The position numbers were made by a program, and so were the translations under genes. A model generated the notes under the pieces. That model was not told the origin of the DNA. It saw only the letters and a program-made list of their open reading frames with translations, and searched no databases. Below are positions 11,771 to 24,803 of a DNA stretch of 64,000 nucleotides, one piece after another; the stretch's first letter is position 1, and each line of letters opens with the position of its first letter. This stretch comes from Dehalococcoidia bacterium (GTDB lineage Bacteria > Chloroflexota > Dehalococcoidia > Lucifugimonadales > SHYT01), in the NCBI GenBank assembly GCA_009693045.1, contig SHXZ01000007.1, positions 1 to 64,000 of the forward strand, in the 5' to 3' direction.

Positions 11771-12946
11771 TTACTCTACCTGCGCGGCGAAGGCGCCGTC
11801 GGCGACGCTGACGTGAAGCCGGTCTCCGGGCGCGACCTGGGCCTGGCCAGTGACGACCGCGCCGGTGTCCCGCCGCTGCACCACGGCATAGCCGCGATGC
11901 AGAACGGCCTTGGGGTCCAGGGCCCCGAGGCTGAACGAGAGCCCGTTGAGCCGCTCCCTGAGGAGCAGCACGGTCTGGTCCAACTGTTGCCTCGCGGATT
12001 TGAGGAGGTCGTCAACGCGGAGACGGTGTGCCGTGATGTCGGGCGCGCGGTGCAGCAGCCGCGCGGCGAGCGCCTGGGCGTCGCGCTGGCGGCGCTCCAT
12101 CAACGCTGCCACGACGTCGTCCAGGGCCTGCCCGTGGGCGGCGACCTGGGTCCGGAGCTCGCGCGCGTCCGGCACCGCCAGCTCGGCTGCGGCTGAGGGC
12201 GTGGGCGCTCGGACATCGGCGACCTGGTCGCAGATGGTGGTGTCGGTCTCGTGCCCCACGCCGCTGATGATGGGCACGGGGCAAGCGAAGACGGCGCGGG
12301 CGACGGACTCTTCGTTGAAGGGCCACAGCTCTTCCAGCGAGCCGCCTCCTCTGGCCACGATCACCGTATCCAGTCCCGGCTCGGCGGCCAGCGTTTCCAG
12401 CGCCTCCACGATGGTGGCTGCCGCGGCGTCTCCCTGCACCTGGCAGGGCGCGAGCACCAGCTCCACGAGCGGGAACCTGCGGCGGATGACGTTCTGGATA
12501 TCCTGCCATGCGGCGCTGGATGGCGATGTCGCCACGCCGACGCGCTGCGGGAAACGTGGTAGGGACCGCTTGCGGGACGGGTCAAACAGCCCCTCGCGCT
12601 CCAGCTTTTGGCGCAACAGCTCGAGCTTGAGGGCCAGCTCGCCCACGCCCTCGGGCTGGACGAGGTCAACGTACAGCTGAAGCTCGCCACGGGCTTCGTA
12701 AAAGCTCACGCGGCCGTGCGCGTTGACCTTGGCGCCGTTCTGGATGAAGCGCCCGCCGCCGCCGTTGCGGAACATGACGCCTCGGAGCTGGGCGCGGTCG
12801 TCCTTGAGGGTGAAGTACCAGTGCCCGGCGGCGGAGTGGGAGGCGTTGGAGACCTCGCCCTGGACCCAGAGGTCGGCGAGGAAGGCGTCGCTATCCAGCG
12901 AGTCCTTCAGGTAGCGGGCGAGCTGCGAAACGGCGTAGATTGGCAT
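11771..12946 (-). CDS. xseA: exodeoxyribonuclease VII large subunit
   Basis: AVSQLARYLKDSLDSDAFLADLWVQGEVSNASHSAAGHWYFTLKDDRAQLRGVMF; ARGGGSLEELWPFNEE. Confidence 0.97.
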   Translation of the reverse strand: MPIYAVSQLARYLKDSLDSDAFLADLWVQGEVSNASHSAAGHWYFTLKDDRAQLRGVMFRNGGGGRFIQNGAKVNAHGRVSFYEARGELQLYVDLVQPEGVGELALKLELLRQKLEREGLFDPSRKRSLPRFPQRVGVATSPSSAAWQDIQNVIRRRFPLVELVLAPCQVQGDAAAATIVEALETLAAEPGLDTVIVARGGGSLEELWPFNEESVARAVFACPVPIISGVGHETDTTICDQVADVRAPTPSAAAELAVPDARELRTQVAAHGQALDDVVAALMERRQRDAQALAARLLHRAPDITAHRLRVDDLLKSARQQLDQTVLLLRERLNGLSFSLGALDPKAVLHRGYAVVQRRDTGAVVTGQAQVAPGDRLHVSVADGAFAAQVE

Positions 12947-12950
12947 AGCG

Positions 12951-12971
12951 ACCTAACCCCCGGCGCCTTCC

Positions 12972-12988
<17 letters not shown>
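12951..12988. repeat. family A repeat, directly upstream of the xseA start
   Basis: acctaacccccggcgccttccctaagagggaaggggag. Confidence 0.75.
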
Positions 12989-16511
<3,523 letters not shown>

Positions 16512-16522
16512 GGCTAGGGACT

Positions 16523-17257
16523 ATGGTAACAGGGTGGGCGGGATGGGGCAACGGAAAACGTAAGAACCCCATGCGTTCGGTTGGGCGGCTTTCGGAATCG
16601 CTAGGCAAAACTCCCACAAGCCAATTCGTTCTCCTTAGGATGGAGACAGGTCAAAAAAAGAGGGCTTTGATGAGTCCTGGTGACGATTGGGTCAAGAAGA
16701 GCATTGATAGCCGAACACCGGAGGAGTTCAGCCAGGCTCTGGTTGAAGACCTTTGTGTCTGCTACGAAAGGGCTGCTGCAGGAAGGGCGTGCGTGGCCTG
16801 GTACGAAAAGAACTTTTCCTTCACATTCTCTGGAGATGACCGCGCCCTTAAACGGCTCCGAGCCTATGGTATGACGGGTCAGTGGCAATGGAGCACGGAG
16901 CGCGCTTTAGCAATGCATTTAGCTGAGTTTGCCGAGGAAATGGAGGCTGTGATGCAGCAAGCAAACCAGCGCAAAATGCTGTGGCTTGCTGCGCTATATG
17001 AGCTGGTTTTGGCTGTAGAGGATATACGTAGCGGTCAGGGAATGCTGCGAGCGCTTGATGAAGCCGAAGGCCCGGAAAGGGCCAAACTATTTGAGAAAAT
17101 GCGAGAGGACATTTCTAAAGCGTGGCAGTCGGCGTCTCAGCGTGGCCAGAAATACTTAGCGCTTTTCAAAGACGATCCGTTAGCAAGGTACAAAGTGGGT
17201 GCGAACTTTGACCTTGGCACAGAGAGGTTTATCCACCCTCCTGAATCACAAGCTTGA
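16523..17257 (+). CDS. hypothetical protein (start uncertain; could begin near 16640-16670)
   Basis: Long ORF in a locally lower-GC segment; no family recognised. Confidence 0.5.
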   Translation: MVTGWAGWGNGKRKNPMRSVGRLSESLGKTPTSQFVLLRMETGQKKRALMSPGDDWVKKSIDSRTPEEFSQALVEDLCVCYERAAAGRACVAWYEKNFSFTFSGDDRALKRLRAYGMTGQWQWSTERALAMHLAEFAEEMEAVMQQANQRKMLWLAALYELVLAVEDIRSGQGMLRALDEAEGPERAKLFEKMREDISKAWQSASQRGQKYLALFKDDPLARYKVGANFDLGTERFIHPPESQA

Positions 17258-17280
17258 GAGCGACTAACTCAGTACCTCGC

Positions 17281-17409
17281 TTACCCAAACACCAAGTCGG
17301 GGAAGTAGCTCGCGTAGTATCCGCGGTCTCTGGTCAGCAGCCGATCGGCGTGGACCGTGGCGTTGGCCCCGATGAGGAAGTCGGCGAGGCCGTGCTGGCA
17401 GGAGATCAT
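17281..17409 (-). pseudogene. VapC PIN-domain toxin remnant, 42 codons, C-terminal part only
   Basis: [42 protein letters not shown]; start overlaps the antitoxin stop (ATGA). Confidence 0.75.
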
Positions 17410-17636
17410 TGCTCGCGCGAAGCCACTACGAGGTGGTCGGGGTCTTGACCGGCAAACTCTTTCAGATAGCCACGGTATTTGTTGAACGGAGACTCCGAAA
17501 CGAGCTTTCTGATGCGAACACCAGCAGTGTCTTCCACGAACTCAACCGCGTCCCAAGGTTGCAGTCCGAGGCGCACTCTCACCGCTTTCGGGATGGTAAC
17601 CTGTCCCCTTCTTGTCACTCTGCTCGTGGTTACCAT
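17406..17636 (-). CDS. AbrB/MazE-fold antitoxin (VapB-like)
   Basis: [43 protein letters not shown]. Confidence 0.85.
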   Translation of the reverse strand: MVTTSRVTRRGQVTIPKAVRVRLGLQPWDAVEFVEDTAGVRIRKLVSESPFNKYRGYLKEFAGQDPDHLVVASREQ

Positions 17637-17712
17637 GCTGCCTCTAGAAAATCCACCTGTCGGGTAACGGATTCTTCGTTGCGGCTCAGAATGACGCTAG
17701 GGCTAGGTTTCC

Positions 17713-18516
17713 TTACCTTAGGATGAACTCCTTGCCCTGCTGGTAGAGAAGCTGCTCAAAGTGCTGGAGGGTCTGCGCCAGGCTCTCTTGCGCTTTCTCG
17801 GCGGTCTCGCCTTTGCAGACCACGTCCACGGGCAGGTGCTGGGTGTCGCCGACGCGCTGGGCCTGGGTGAGCGCGCCCTTCAGGTAGCTGCCCGGGTGCG
17901 CCAGGATGAGCTGCTGGAGCAGCGGGCCGACCTCGGCCTCAAGCATGTTGATGACGACGCGGTGCGAGGCGACCTTGAATGGCGAGAGCTTCTGGATGAA
18001 CGGCTTGACGTGCGCCTCAAAGACGCCCTGGACCTCGCGCGGCGGGCCGGGCATGAGGAAGAGGTGGGTCTTCTTGATCTTCACGTGGACGCACGGGGCG
18101 ATACCGACGGGGTTGGGGTAGGCCCTGGCGCCCTCGGGCGTCTTGGACATGGCGAGCAGGGCGGGGCGGACCTGATTGCGGTCGGTGATGTTGCGGCGGG
18201 CCATGAGGTCCTGGACGATGGCCTCGTTGACGACGGGCTTGACGCTCAGGAGGTCGGAGACGACGGCGACGGTGAGGTCGTCGGGGGTGGGGCCGAGGCC
18301 GCCGCTGGTGAGGACGACGTCGGTGCCGCGGTCCACGGCGCCGGTGAGGGCGTGCTTCATGTCCGGGGGGTCGTCGGCGACGACGGTGATGCGGCGGATG
18401 GTGCAGCCGAGGAGCGCGACCTCCTTAGTCATCCAGTAGGAGTTGCTGTCCTGCACCAAGCCGTTGAGCAGCTCGGTGCCGATGCAGAAGATTTCAACAG
18501 TCAGGTCTTTGGGCAT
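17713..18516 (-). CDS. CinA-like / molybdopterin-binding domain protein
   Basis: EIFCIGTELLNGLVQDSNSYWMTKEVALLGCTIRRITVVADD; TSGGLGPTPDDLT; LMPGPPREVQGVF. Confidence 0.88.
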   Translation of the reverse strand: MPKDLTVEIFCIGTELLNGLVQDSNSYWMTKEVALLGCTIRRITVVADDPPDMKHALTGAVDRGTDVVLTSGGLGPTPDDLTVAVVSDLLSVKPVVNEAIVQDLMARRNITDRNQVRPALLAMSKTPEGARAYPNPVGIAPCVHVKIKKTHLFLMPGPPREVQGVFEAHVKPFIQKLSPFKVASHRVVINMLEAEVGPLLQQLILAHPGSYLKGALTQAQRVGDTQHLPVDVVCKGETAEKAQESLAQTLQHFEQLLYQQGKEFILR

Positions 18517-18533
18517 GGGTACCCCTCTTTATC

Positions 18534-18602
18534 CGCAGATTACGCAGATTTCCGCAGATGGATATTTGACGTACATCTGTGTCATCTGCGCAATCTGCGG
18601 AT
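18534..18602. repeat. inverted repeat of the 'ATCCGCAGATTACGCAGAT' type
   Basis: atccgcagattacgcagat ... atctgcgcaatctgcggat; related truncated copy near 30952. Confidence 0.65.
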
Positions 18603-18611
18603 TGGCGTCTC

Positions 18612-19682
18612 CTACGGCTTGGCGAACTCCATGATGCTGCGGCCGAAGATGCGGCCACGCTCCAGGTCGTGGACGCCTTCGTTGATTTGGTCCAGGGTGT
18701 ACTTCTTGGTGACGAGGTCGTTGAGCTTGAGCTGGCCGCGCTTGTACCAGTCCAGGAAGATTGGGAAGTCGCGGTCGGGCCGGGAGGAGCCGCCCAGGGA
18801 GCTGCGGTAGATGCGGGCCTGGGCGACGAGGGTGCGCCAGAGGTCCACGGTGACTTCGGTCTGGGGGATGCCGACGAGGACGGCGGTGCCGCCCTCGCGC
18901 ACGCCGCCGATGCCCGGCCTGGTTGCCTGGGCGATCTGGACCTGGGTCTTGGGCGCGCCGATGGTGTCAAAGGCGAAGTCCACGCCGCCGCTAGTGAGCT
19001 TCCTTATGGCTTCCACGGGGTCGCCGGAGGAGGCGTTGACGCCGTGGGTGGCGCCGAACTTGCGCGCGAACTCCAGCTTGGCCTCGTCCAGGTCAACGGC
19101 GATGACGGGGTTGGCGCCCAGGGCTGCCGCGGCGGCGACGGAGCTGAGGCCAACGCCGCCGACGCCGATGACGGCGACGGAGTCGCCGCGCTTGACTTTG
19201 GCGGTGTTCATAACGGCGCCTGCGCCGGTCATTACCGCGCAGCCGATGATGGCGGTGACGTCGGTGGGGAACTCATTGGGCATCTTGACGACGTATTGGT
19301 GATGCGCCTGAGTCGCCTCGGCCCAGGTGTAGACGTTGGTGCTTTTGGCCTGCTGGCCGCGCCAGTTGACGTACACGCCCTGCGGGCGGATCTTGGGCCA
19401 GTTCTCATCGCCGTCGCGGGGGATCCAGGTGACCATGACGTGGTCGCCCTCCTTGACGTGGGTGACGTTGCGGCCCTTGGCGACGACGACGCCGGTGGAC
19501 TCGTGGCCCATGATCATGGGCATGGGGTTGGTGGGGTTGAGGATCTGGTGGAGCTGGGAGTGGCAGATGCCGGAGGAGAACTGTTTGACGAGCACCTCGT
19601 CAGGGCCGATGGGGGGCGATTCCACTTCTTCAACGGCAAGGGGCTTGCCCTTCTCATAAAAGACGGCGGCGCGGAACTTCAT
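18612..19682 (-). CDS. zinc-dependent alcohol dehydrogenase (NDMA/class III-like)
   Basis: MKFRAAVFYEKGKPLAVEEVESPPIGPDEVLVK...MGHESTGVV...VAVIGVGGVGLSSVAAAAALGANPVIAVDLDEAKLE. Confidence 0.88.
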   Translation of the reverse strand: MKFRAAVFYEKGKPLAVEEVESPPIGPDEVLVKQFSSGICHSQLHQILNPTNPMPMIMGHESTGVVVAKGRNVTHVKEGDHVMVTWIPRDGDENWPKIRPQGVYVNWRGQQAKSTNVYTWAEATQAHHQYVVKMPNEFPTDVTAIIGCAVMTGAGAVMNTAKVKRGDSVAVIGVGGVGLSSVAAAAALGANPVIAVDLDEAKLEFARKFGATHGVNASSGDPVEAIRKLTSGGVDFAFDTIGAPKTQVQIAQATRPGIGGVREGGTAVLVGIPQTEVTVDLWRTLVAQARIYRSSLGGSSRPDRDFPIFLDWYKRGQLKLNDLVTKKYTLDQINEGVHDLERGRIFGRSIMEFAKP

Positions 19683-19775
19683 GGTGGACTCCTCCTGTTG
19701 CGGAACGTGGCTGCGGATGCTCGCTGACGGTAGCAGACGGGGGTGGGGGGTGTCAAACGTGCTTGGTGCGGAATG

Positions 19776-19812
19776 CCCCCATCCTAACCTTCCCCCGCGA
19801 CGGGGGAAGGGA
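19776..19812. repeat. family A repeat
   Basis: atcctaaccttcccccgcgacgggggaaggg core. Confidence 0.65.
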
Positions 19813-19851
19813 TTGGGGAGTGTTTTCCTCAAGTCATCCCCCAAAGTGCCC

Positions 19852-19927
19852 AGCCAAGAAAGCGATATCTGGTCCCGCCGGCAGGCCCGACCTCTCCCCC
19901 CGACCCCTCTCCTGAAGGGGGAGGGGC
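19852..19927. repeat. composite element: 'ccaagaaagcgatatctggtc' module plus family A hairpin
   Basis: Shares its left module with 48246-48280. Confidence 0.65.
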
Positions 19928-19957
19928 GATTCTGTGTTTCCTGCCAAAGAAGGTGGA

Positions 19958-21217
19958 CTAGAGGAGCAGTCCGACGGGCTGCTCCAGGAGGGACTTGAGC
20001 TCAACGAGGAACTGGGCGGCCTGAAGCCCGTCGGTGAGGCGGTGATCCGCGGAGAGCGTTGCCTTCATGGTCTGGCCGACGACGACCTGGTCGTTCTTGA
20101 CGATGGGTTGCTTGCGGACCGCGCCGACGGCCAGGACGGCGCACTGGGGCGGGTGGATGATGGCGGCGAAGCTGTCGACGTCTAGGGCGCCGAGGTTGCT
20201 GATGCCGAAGGTGGCGCCGGTGTACTCGTGTTCGCGGAGGCGCTGGGCCTGGGTGCGCTCAATGAGGTCTTTGGTGGCGCGGGCGATGTCCACGAGGGAC
20301 TTGTTGCCGCAGTCCAGAACGGCGGGCACGACGAGGCCGCCGCTTTGCACGGCGATGGCGATGCCGACGTTGATGTCCGCGTGCTGTAAGACCTTGTCCT
20401 GGACGTAGGAGGTGTTGAACTCGGGGTGCTTGACGAGGGCGAGCGCGCAGCCCTTGACCAGAAGGTCGTTGACGCTGATGCGCACGCCCTGGGGGTCGAG
20501 CCGCTGGTTGAGCTTGCGCCGCAGCTCCATGGCCTCGCCCATGTCAATCTCAACGGTCACGTAGTAGTGGGGGACCTCGCGCTTGGAGCGGGTGGTGAGC
20601 CTGGCGATGGCCTGGCGCATGCGCGAAAGCTCGGTGAGGCCATCGGCGGGCCGTGGAGCGGCTGTGGGGGCGGGCGCCGGGGGCCGGGCGAGAGCGCCGT
20701 CGCGGGCGGGCGGGCGCTCCAGGTAGGCCTGGACGTCGCGCTCGGTGACGCGGCCACGGGGGCCTGAGCCTTGCAGCTGGGAGATGTCCACGCCGCGTTC
20801 CTGAGCGATGCGCCGGGCGATGGGAGAGGCTCGGAGCTCGCCGGAGGGCTGAGGATCGGACGCGGGAGGCGGGGCGTCCGTGGCCTGGCGACCGGCGGGG
20901 GCTGGAGATGGTGCAGACCGAGCGCTTGCTGCCGTGGAGGGTTTTGTGGGACGGGTGGAAGCGTCGGGAAGGGCCTCGTTGGCGGCGCCGATGTAGCCGA
21001 GAAGCGTGCCGACGGGGACGGTCTCGCCTTCGGGGACGACGATCTTGCGAAGGAGGCCGCCGGCGAACGCCTCCATCTCAATGGTGGCTTTGTCGGTCTC
21101 AATTTCGGCGAGGGGGTCGCCTCGGTTGACCTGCTGGCCTTCGTTGACGAGCCACTTGAGGACCTTGCCCTCTTTCATGTCGTAGCCCATCTGCGGCATG
21201 ACGACTTCGGTTGCCAT
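19958..21217 (-). CDS. pdhC: dihydrolipoamide acetyltransferase (E2), 2-oxo acid dehydrogenase complex
   Basis: Lipoyl domain EIETDKATIEMEAFAGG; E3-binding SPIARRIAQERGVDISQLQGSGPRGRVTERDV; catalytic SADHRLTDG. Confidence 0.94.
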   Translation of the reverse strand: MATEVVMPQMGYDMKEGKVLKWLVNEGQQVNRGDPLAEIETDKATIEMEAFAGGLLRKIVVPEGETVPVGTLLGYIGAANEALPDASTRPTKPSTAASARSAPSPAPAGRQATDAPPPASDPQPSGELRASPIARRIAQERGVDISQLQGSGPRGRVTERDVQAYLERPPARDGALARPPAPAPTAAPRPADGLTELSRMRQAIARLTTRSKREVPHYYVTVEIDMGEAMELRRKLNQRLDPQGVRISVNDLLVKGCALALVKHPEFNTSYVQDKVLQHADINVGIAIAVQSGGLVVPAVLDCGNKSLVDIARATKDLIERTQAQRLREHEYTGATFGISNLGALDVDSFAAIIHPPQCAVLAVGAVRKQPIVKNDQVVVGQTMKATLSADHRLTDGLQAAQFLVELKSLLEQPVGLLL

Positions 21218-21309
21218 GGTTCCTCCTAGACTCGGTGAGTCAGGATTCCTTCCTGTATGTAGCCAGCGACGCCCTCGGCGATGAAGAAGGCGTCGCTATT
21301 GGGTTGTGG

Positions 21310-21336
21310 GCGGGCGGGTCGAGACCCGCCCCTACG
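21310..21336. repeat. palindromic repeat 'ggcgggtcgagacccgcccctac'
   Basis: Self-complementary GGCGGGTCGAGACCCGCC. Confidence 0.6.
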
Positions 21337-21534
21337 CGGCTTGATGAGGTCATCCCAAGATGCGTGGCGGTATGAAGGCGATTCGTGGTCGCCTCGGCAC
21401 GCCTGACCTCTCCCCAACCTCTCCCCCGTTCGCTTCGCTCAGGGCAAGCTCTGAATGGGGAGGGGCGAGGGCCGTTTCCCTGGTAAGAAAACGGACCGAG
21501 GGAAAGCACTCGGCCAATTCTTGGGACTGGTTTC

Positions 21535-22512
21535 TTAGAGGCCAAAGTTTTCCTTCAGCGCCTGGATCACGCGCTCGGCGTTTGGGATGGCGAGCAGCTC
21601 TAGGTTGCGGGCGTAGGGCATCGGCACGTCTTCGCCGCCGACGTGGACGACTGGCCCGTCCAGGGAGTCAAACGCCTCCTGCTGGATGCGGTACGCCAGG
21701 TAGGCGCCGAACGCGCCGGTCTTCCAAGCCTCCTCAACGACGATGCAGCGGTGGGTCTTGGTGACCGACTCGGCGACGGTGGCGACGTCCAGGGGCCTGA
21801 GGCAGCGAAGGTCAATCACCTCGGCGTCCACGCCGCGCTTGGCGAGCTCGTCCGCGGCCTGCATGGCGACGTGGGCCATGCGGCTGTAGCCGACGAGGGT
21901 GACGTCCTTGCCGGGCCGGGCGATGCGGGCCTTGCCGAGCGGGATGGCGTACGGCTCGTCGGGCACCGCGCCGCGCAGCCCGTAGAGCAGCGCGTGCTCG
22001 CAGAAGAGGACGGGGTCTTGCTGTTTGAGGCAGGTGCGGAGTAGGCCGAGCGCGTCGGCGGGTGTTGACGGGTTGACGACGTAGAGGCCGGGCACGGAGG
22101 CGTACCAGCCCTCAAGGCTCTGGGAGTGGGTCGCGGCGAGGCCCGCGCCGCCGCCGGTGACGGTGCGGATGAGGAGCGGGACGTGGGATGCGCCCGCGGA
22201 CATGGTGCGGACCTTGACGGCGTGGTTGACGATCTGGTCCATGGCGAGGAGGCTGAAGTTGATGGTCATGAGCTCCACGATGGGCCGGAGGCCGCCCATG
22301 GCCGCGCCCACGCCCGCGCCGACGATGACGGACTCGGAGATGGGCGTGTCGCGGATGCGGTCCGGGCCGTACTTCTGGAGGAACCCCCGCGTGACGGCGT
22401 ACGCCCCGCCGTAGGCGCCGATGTCCTCGCCCATCATGAACACCTTGGGGTCGGCGTCCAGGGCCTCCTGAAGGCCCTGGGTGATCGCGTCGCGGAAGGT
22501 CATCTCAGGCAT
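21535..22512 (-). CDS. pdhB: pyruvate dehydrogenase E1 beta
   Basis: TFRDAITQGLQEALDADPKVFMMGEDIGAYGGAYAVTRGFLQKYGPDRIRDTPISE. Confidence 0.95.
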   Translation of the reverse strand: MPEMTFRDAITQGLQEALDADPKVFMMGEDIGAYGGAYAVTRGFLQKYGPDRIRDTPISESVIVGAGVGAAMGGLRPIVELMTINFSLLAMDQIVNHAVKVRTMSAGASHVPLLIRTVTGGGAGLAATHSQSLEGWYASVPGLYVVNPSTPADALGLLRTCLKQQDPVLFCEHALLYGLRGAVPDEPYAIPLGKARIARPGKDVTLVGYSRMAHVAMQAADELAKRGVDAEVIDLRCLRPLDVATVAESVTKTHRCIVVEEAWKTGAFGAYLAYRIQQEAFDSLDGPVVHVGGEDVPMPYARNLELLAIPNAERVIQALKENFGL

Positions 22513-22630
22513 CGCTTCTCTCCGACTGGGGGATGTTGCCCTGAATCTTTGCGCTGGGTGGTAACCGCCTGAACATGTTCTTGCTTGAGAAACTGTGGGT
22601 CAGGCGGAACGTCCCCCGCCCACCGCCAAC

Positions 22631-22668
22631 TTAACCCCCTGGCCCCCTTCCCTGAATGGAAGGGGGAA
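22631..22668. repeat. family A repeat
   Basis: ttaaccccctggcccccttccctgaatggaaggggg. Confidence 0.7.
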
Positions 22669-22882
22669 ACCATTTTGAGAGAGGGGCGGAGCCCCTCCCT
22701 TTGGGATCCTTCGACTCTGCTCAGGGCAGGCAGTGACCTCCCCTTGTGGCCGAAGCCCAACAACGTGGCCACAAAGCCGTGGGGATTGTCGGGGTAAGGC
22801 CGATCAGGTGCGAGACAAGGGTTGCGGAGCGCAGACCTTAGAGCGCCTAACAAAACTGTAATGTAGCTGGGGAAGACGCGTT

Positions 22883-22922
22883 TCACCTCTATCCTAACCT
22901 TCCCCCTCAAGGGGGAAGGGGC
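22883..22922. repeat. family A repeat
   Basis: tcacctctatcctaaccttccccctcaagggggaaggggc. Confidence 0.7.
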
Positions 22923-23022
22923 CTGTTCGGTCAATGATGAAGGTGTGGGCTTTTAGACGCCACGCACCTGCAGCGCTGGTTTTGTTATACCAATTTTGAT
23001 GAATGGCGGCGGTGAAGCCTCT

Positions 23023-23062
23023 AACCTCACCCCCTGCCCCACTCCATAAAATGGAGAGGGGT
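23023..23062. repeat. family A repeat
   Basis: aacctcaccccctgccccactccataaaatggagaggggt. Confidence 0.7.
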
Positions 23063-23150
23063 GCTGGTTCTCGCCGCACGCAGTAGCGTGATAGGACGCG
23101 GTGACTGTACGTATGCCGCCACCTTGTCTCGGAGTAGGTATTAGACGCTC

Positions 23151-24221
23151 TTATCGGTCTCCGGTTGCTTCTACGTCGCGGTAGAGGTCTGCGGGGTCTG
23201 GGTCGGGGCTTTGCTCGGCGAAGTCGACAGCCTGCTGCACGATTGCTTCCACGTCGTCCTCAATGCGCTTCAGATCGGCCTTGGGCGTCTTCGCTTCAAG
23301 CAACTGGGCTTTGAGGGCCGGGATGGGGTCCTTCTTCTCCCACTCTTTGAGCTCGTCCTGGGAGCGGTAGTTGACGGGGTCGGCCATGGAGTGGCCGCGG
23401 AAGCGGTAGGTGAGGGCTTCAAGGAGGAAGGGGCCGCGACCGCTGCGAACGATGCCGGCGGCCTCGCGCACCTGGCGATAGACCTCTTGGACGTTCATGC
23501 CGTCAATGTTCTTGGCCTGGATGCGGTAGTGCGCGGCGGTGGGGAAGACGTCGCGCCCGCCCGCGTAGGTCTGGTCAATGTGGCTGCCCATGCCGTAGAG
23601 GTTGTTCTCCAGGTAGAAGAGGACGGGGAGCTTCCAGAGCGCGGCGAGGTTGAGGGACTCGTGGAACTCGCCCTCGTTCAGGGCGCCGTCGCCGAAGAAG
23701 ACGACGGCAATGCGAGGCTGCTTGAGGTACTTGGCGGCGAGGGCGAGGCCGGTGGCGATGGGGAGCTGACCGCCGACGATGGCCCAGCCGCCCATGAAGC
23801 TCTTGGCGACGTCGAAGATGTGCATGGAGCCGCCCTTGCCTCGGCTGGTGCCGGTGGCCTTGCCGTAGAGCTCGGCCATGATGGCGTTGGGGTCGACGCC
23901 TCGGGCGAGGGCGTGGCCGTGGTCGCGGTAGTGGGTGACGATGTAGTCGTCAGGCTGGAGGGCGGCCATGGCGCCGACGGCGATGGCCTCCTCGCCGATG
24001 TAGAGGTGCAGGAAGCCGCGAATCTTGCCCTTGGTGTACTGCTCGGCGCTCCGCTCTTCAAAGCGCCGGATGAGGAGCATCTGGCGGTAGAAGTCTAGGA
24101 GCTGCTTGTGGGAGGGCTGTCCGTTAGCAATGATTGCGGCGGCCTCGGACGCGCGGAGCAGGCGGGAGGGGGCCTTGCCGTTCTGTGCGCTCTTGGCGCT
24201 CCGTGTTTGGTGCCTGGGCAT
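23151..24221 (-). CDS. pdhA: pyruvate dehydrogenase E1 alpha
   Basis: LIRRFEERSAEQYTKGKIRGFLHLYIGEEAIAVG; TGTSRGKGGSMHIFD; FFGDGALNEGEFHESLN. Confidence 0.96.
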   Translation of the reverse strand: MPRHQTRSAKSAQNGKAPSRLLRASEAAAIIANGQPSHKQLLDFYRQMLLIRRFEERSAEQYTKGKIRGFLHLYIGEEAIAVGAMAALQPDDYIVTHYRDHGHALARGVDPNAIMAELYGKATGTSRGKGGSMHIFDVAKSFMGGWAIVGGQLPIATGLALAAKYLKQPRIAVVFFGDGALNEGEFHESLNLAALWKLPVLFYLENNLYGMGSHIDQTYAGGRDVFPTAAHYRIQAKNIDGMNVQEVYRQVREAAGIVRSGRGPFLLEALTYRFRGHSMADPVNYRSQDELKEWEKKDPIPALKAQLLEAKTPKADLKRIEDDVEAIVQQAVDFAEQSPDPDPADLYRDVEATGDR

Positions 24222-24280
24222 GTCAGGTTCTCCTTAGAGTGCTTAACAAAACTGGCATGAGGCTGAGAATGACACGTTTC

Positions 24281-24318
24281 ACCCCCATCCTAACCTTCCC
24301 CTTCAAGGGGGGAAGGGA
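24281..24318. repeat. family A repeat
   Basis: acccccatcctaaccttccccttcaaggggggaaggg. Confidence 0.65.
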
Positions 24319-24445
24319 CTTGCTTGCCGACCTATGAAGGTGTTACTTCGTGAAACGCGATGCATGAATCTATCCCAGAAATCGGCTGTGCAGCGGACAA
24401 GCCTCGGGTTCGGATGACTGGAAGCTGGTAGATCAGCGCTCTCCC

Positions 24446-24480
24446 CCTCATCCTAACCTTCTCCCACCAGGGGAGAAGGA
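24446..24480. repeat. family A repeat
   Basis: ccctcatcctaaccttctcccaccaggggagaagga. Confidence 0.65.
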
Positions 24481-24715
24481 ATTTTTGGACTGCTTCAGGT
24501 CTCCTTAGCGGCCACGATGTCGGCGGAAGCGTGCGAGGGGCTCGTAGCAGTTCGCTTTGACAATCCCATACATTGTACTGAAGCATCACGTCATCCGCGT
24601 GCCAGGCCCTTTCGCTCCACAGGCCCTTCGCTCCGCTCAAGGGCAGGCTCTAACCCCTAAGCGCCTACGCTAAGGGGTTAGAGGCCTCAGCAAACCACAC
24701 CCTTCCTGCCCCACC

Positions 24716-24760
24716 GACCTAACCCTTAACCCCTAGCCCCTTCCCTAAAGGGAAGGGGAC
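24716..24760. repeat. family A repeat
   Basis: gacctaacccttaacccctagccccttccctaaagggaaggggac. Confidence 0.7.
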
Positions 24761-24803
24761 ATCTCTGCTTTGGAGTTTGCAGCTCCTTCACGGCGAATTG
24801 GTC

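Noticed and set aside
16512-16640. SAM or cobalamin riboswitch upstream of metH
   Set aside because: No recognisable conserved boxes and only a short leader before the next ORF
17761-18810. 349-aa plus-strand ORF opposite the cinA-like gene
   Set aside because: Shadow ORF; minus strand carries clear CinA motifs
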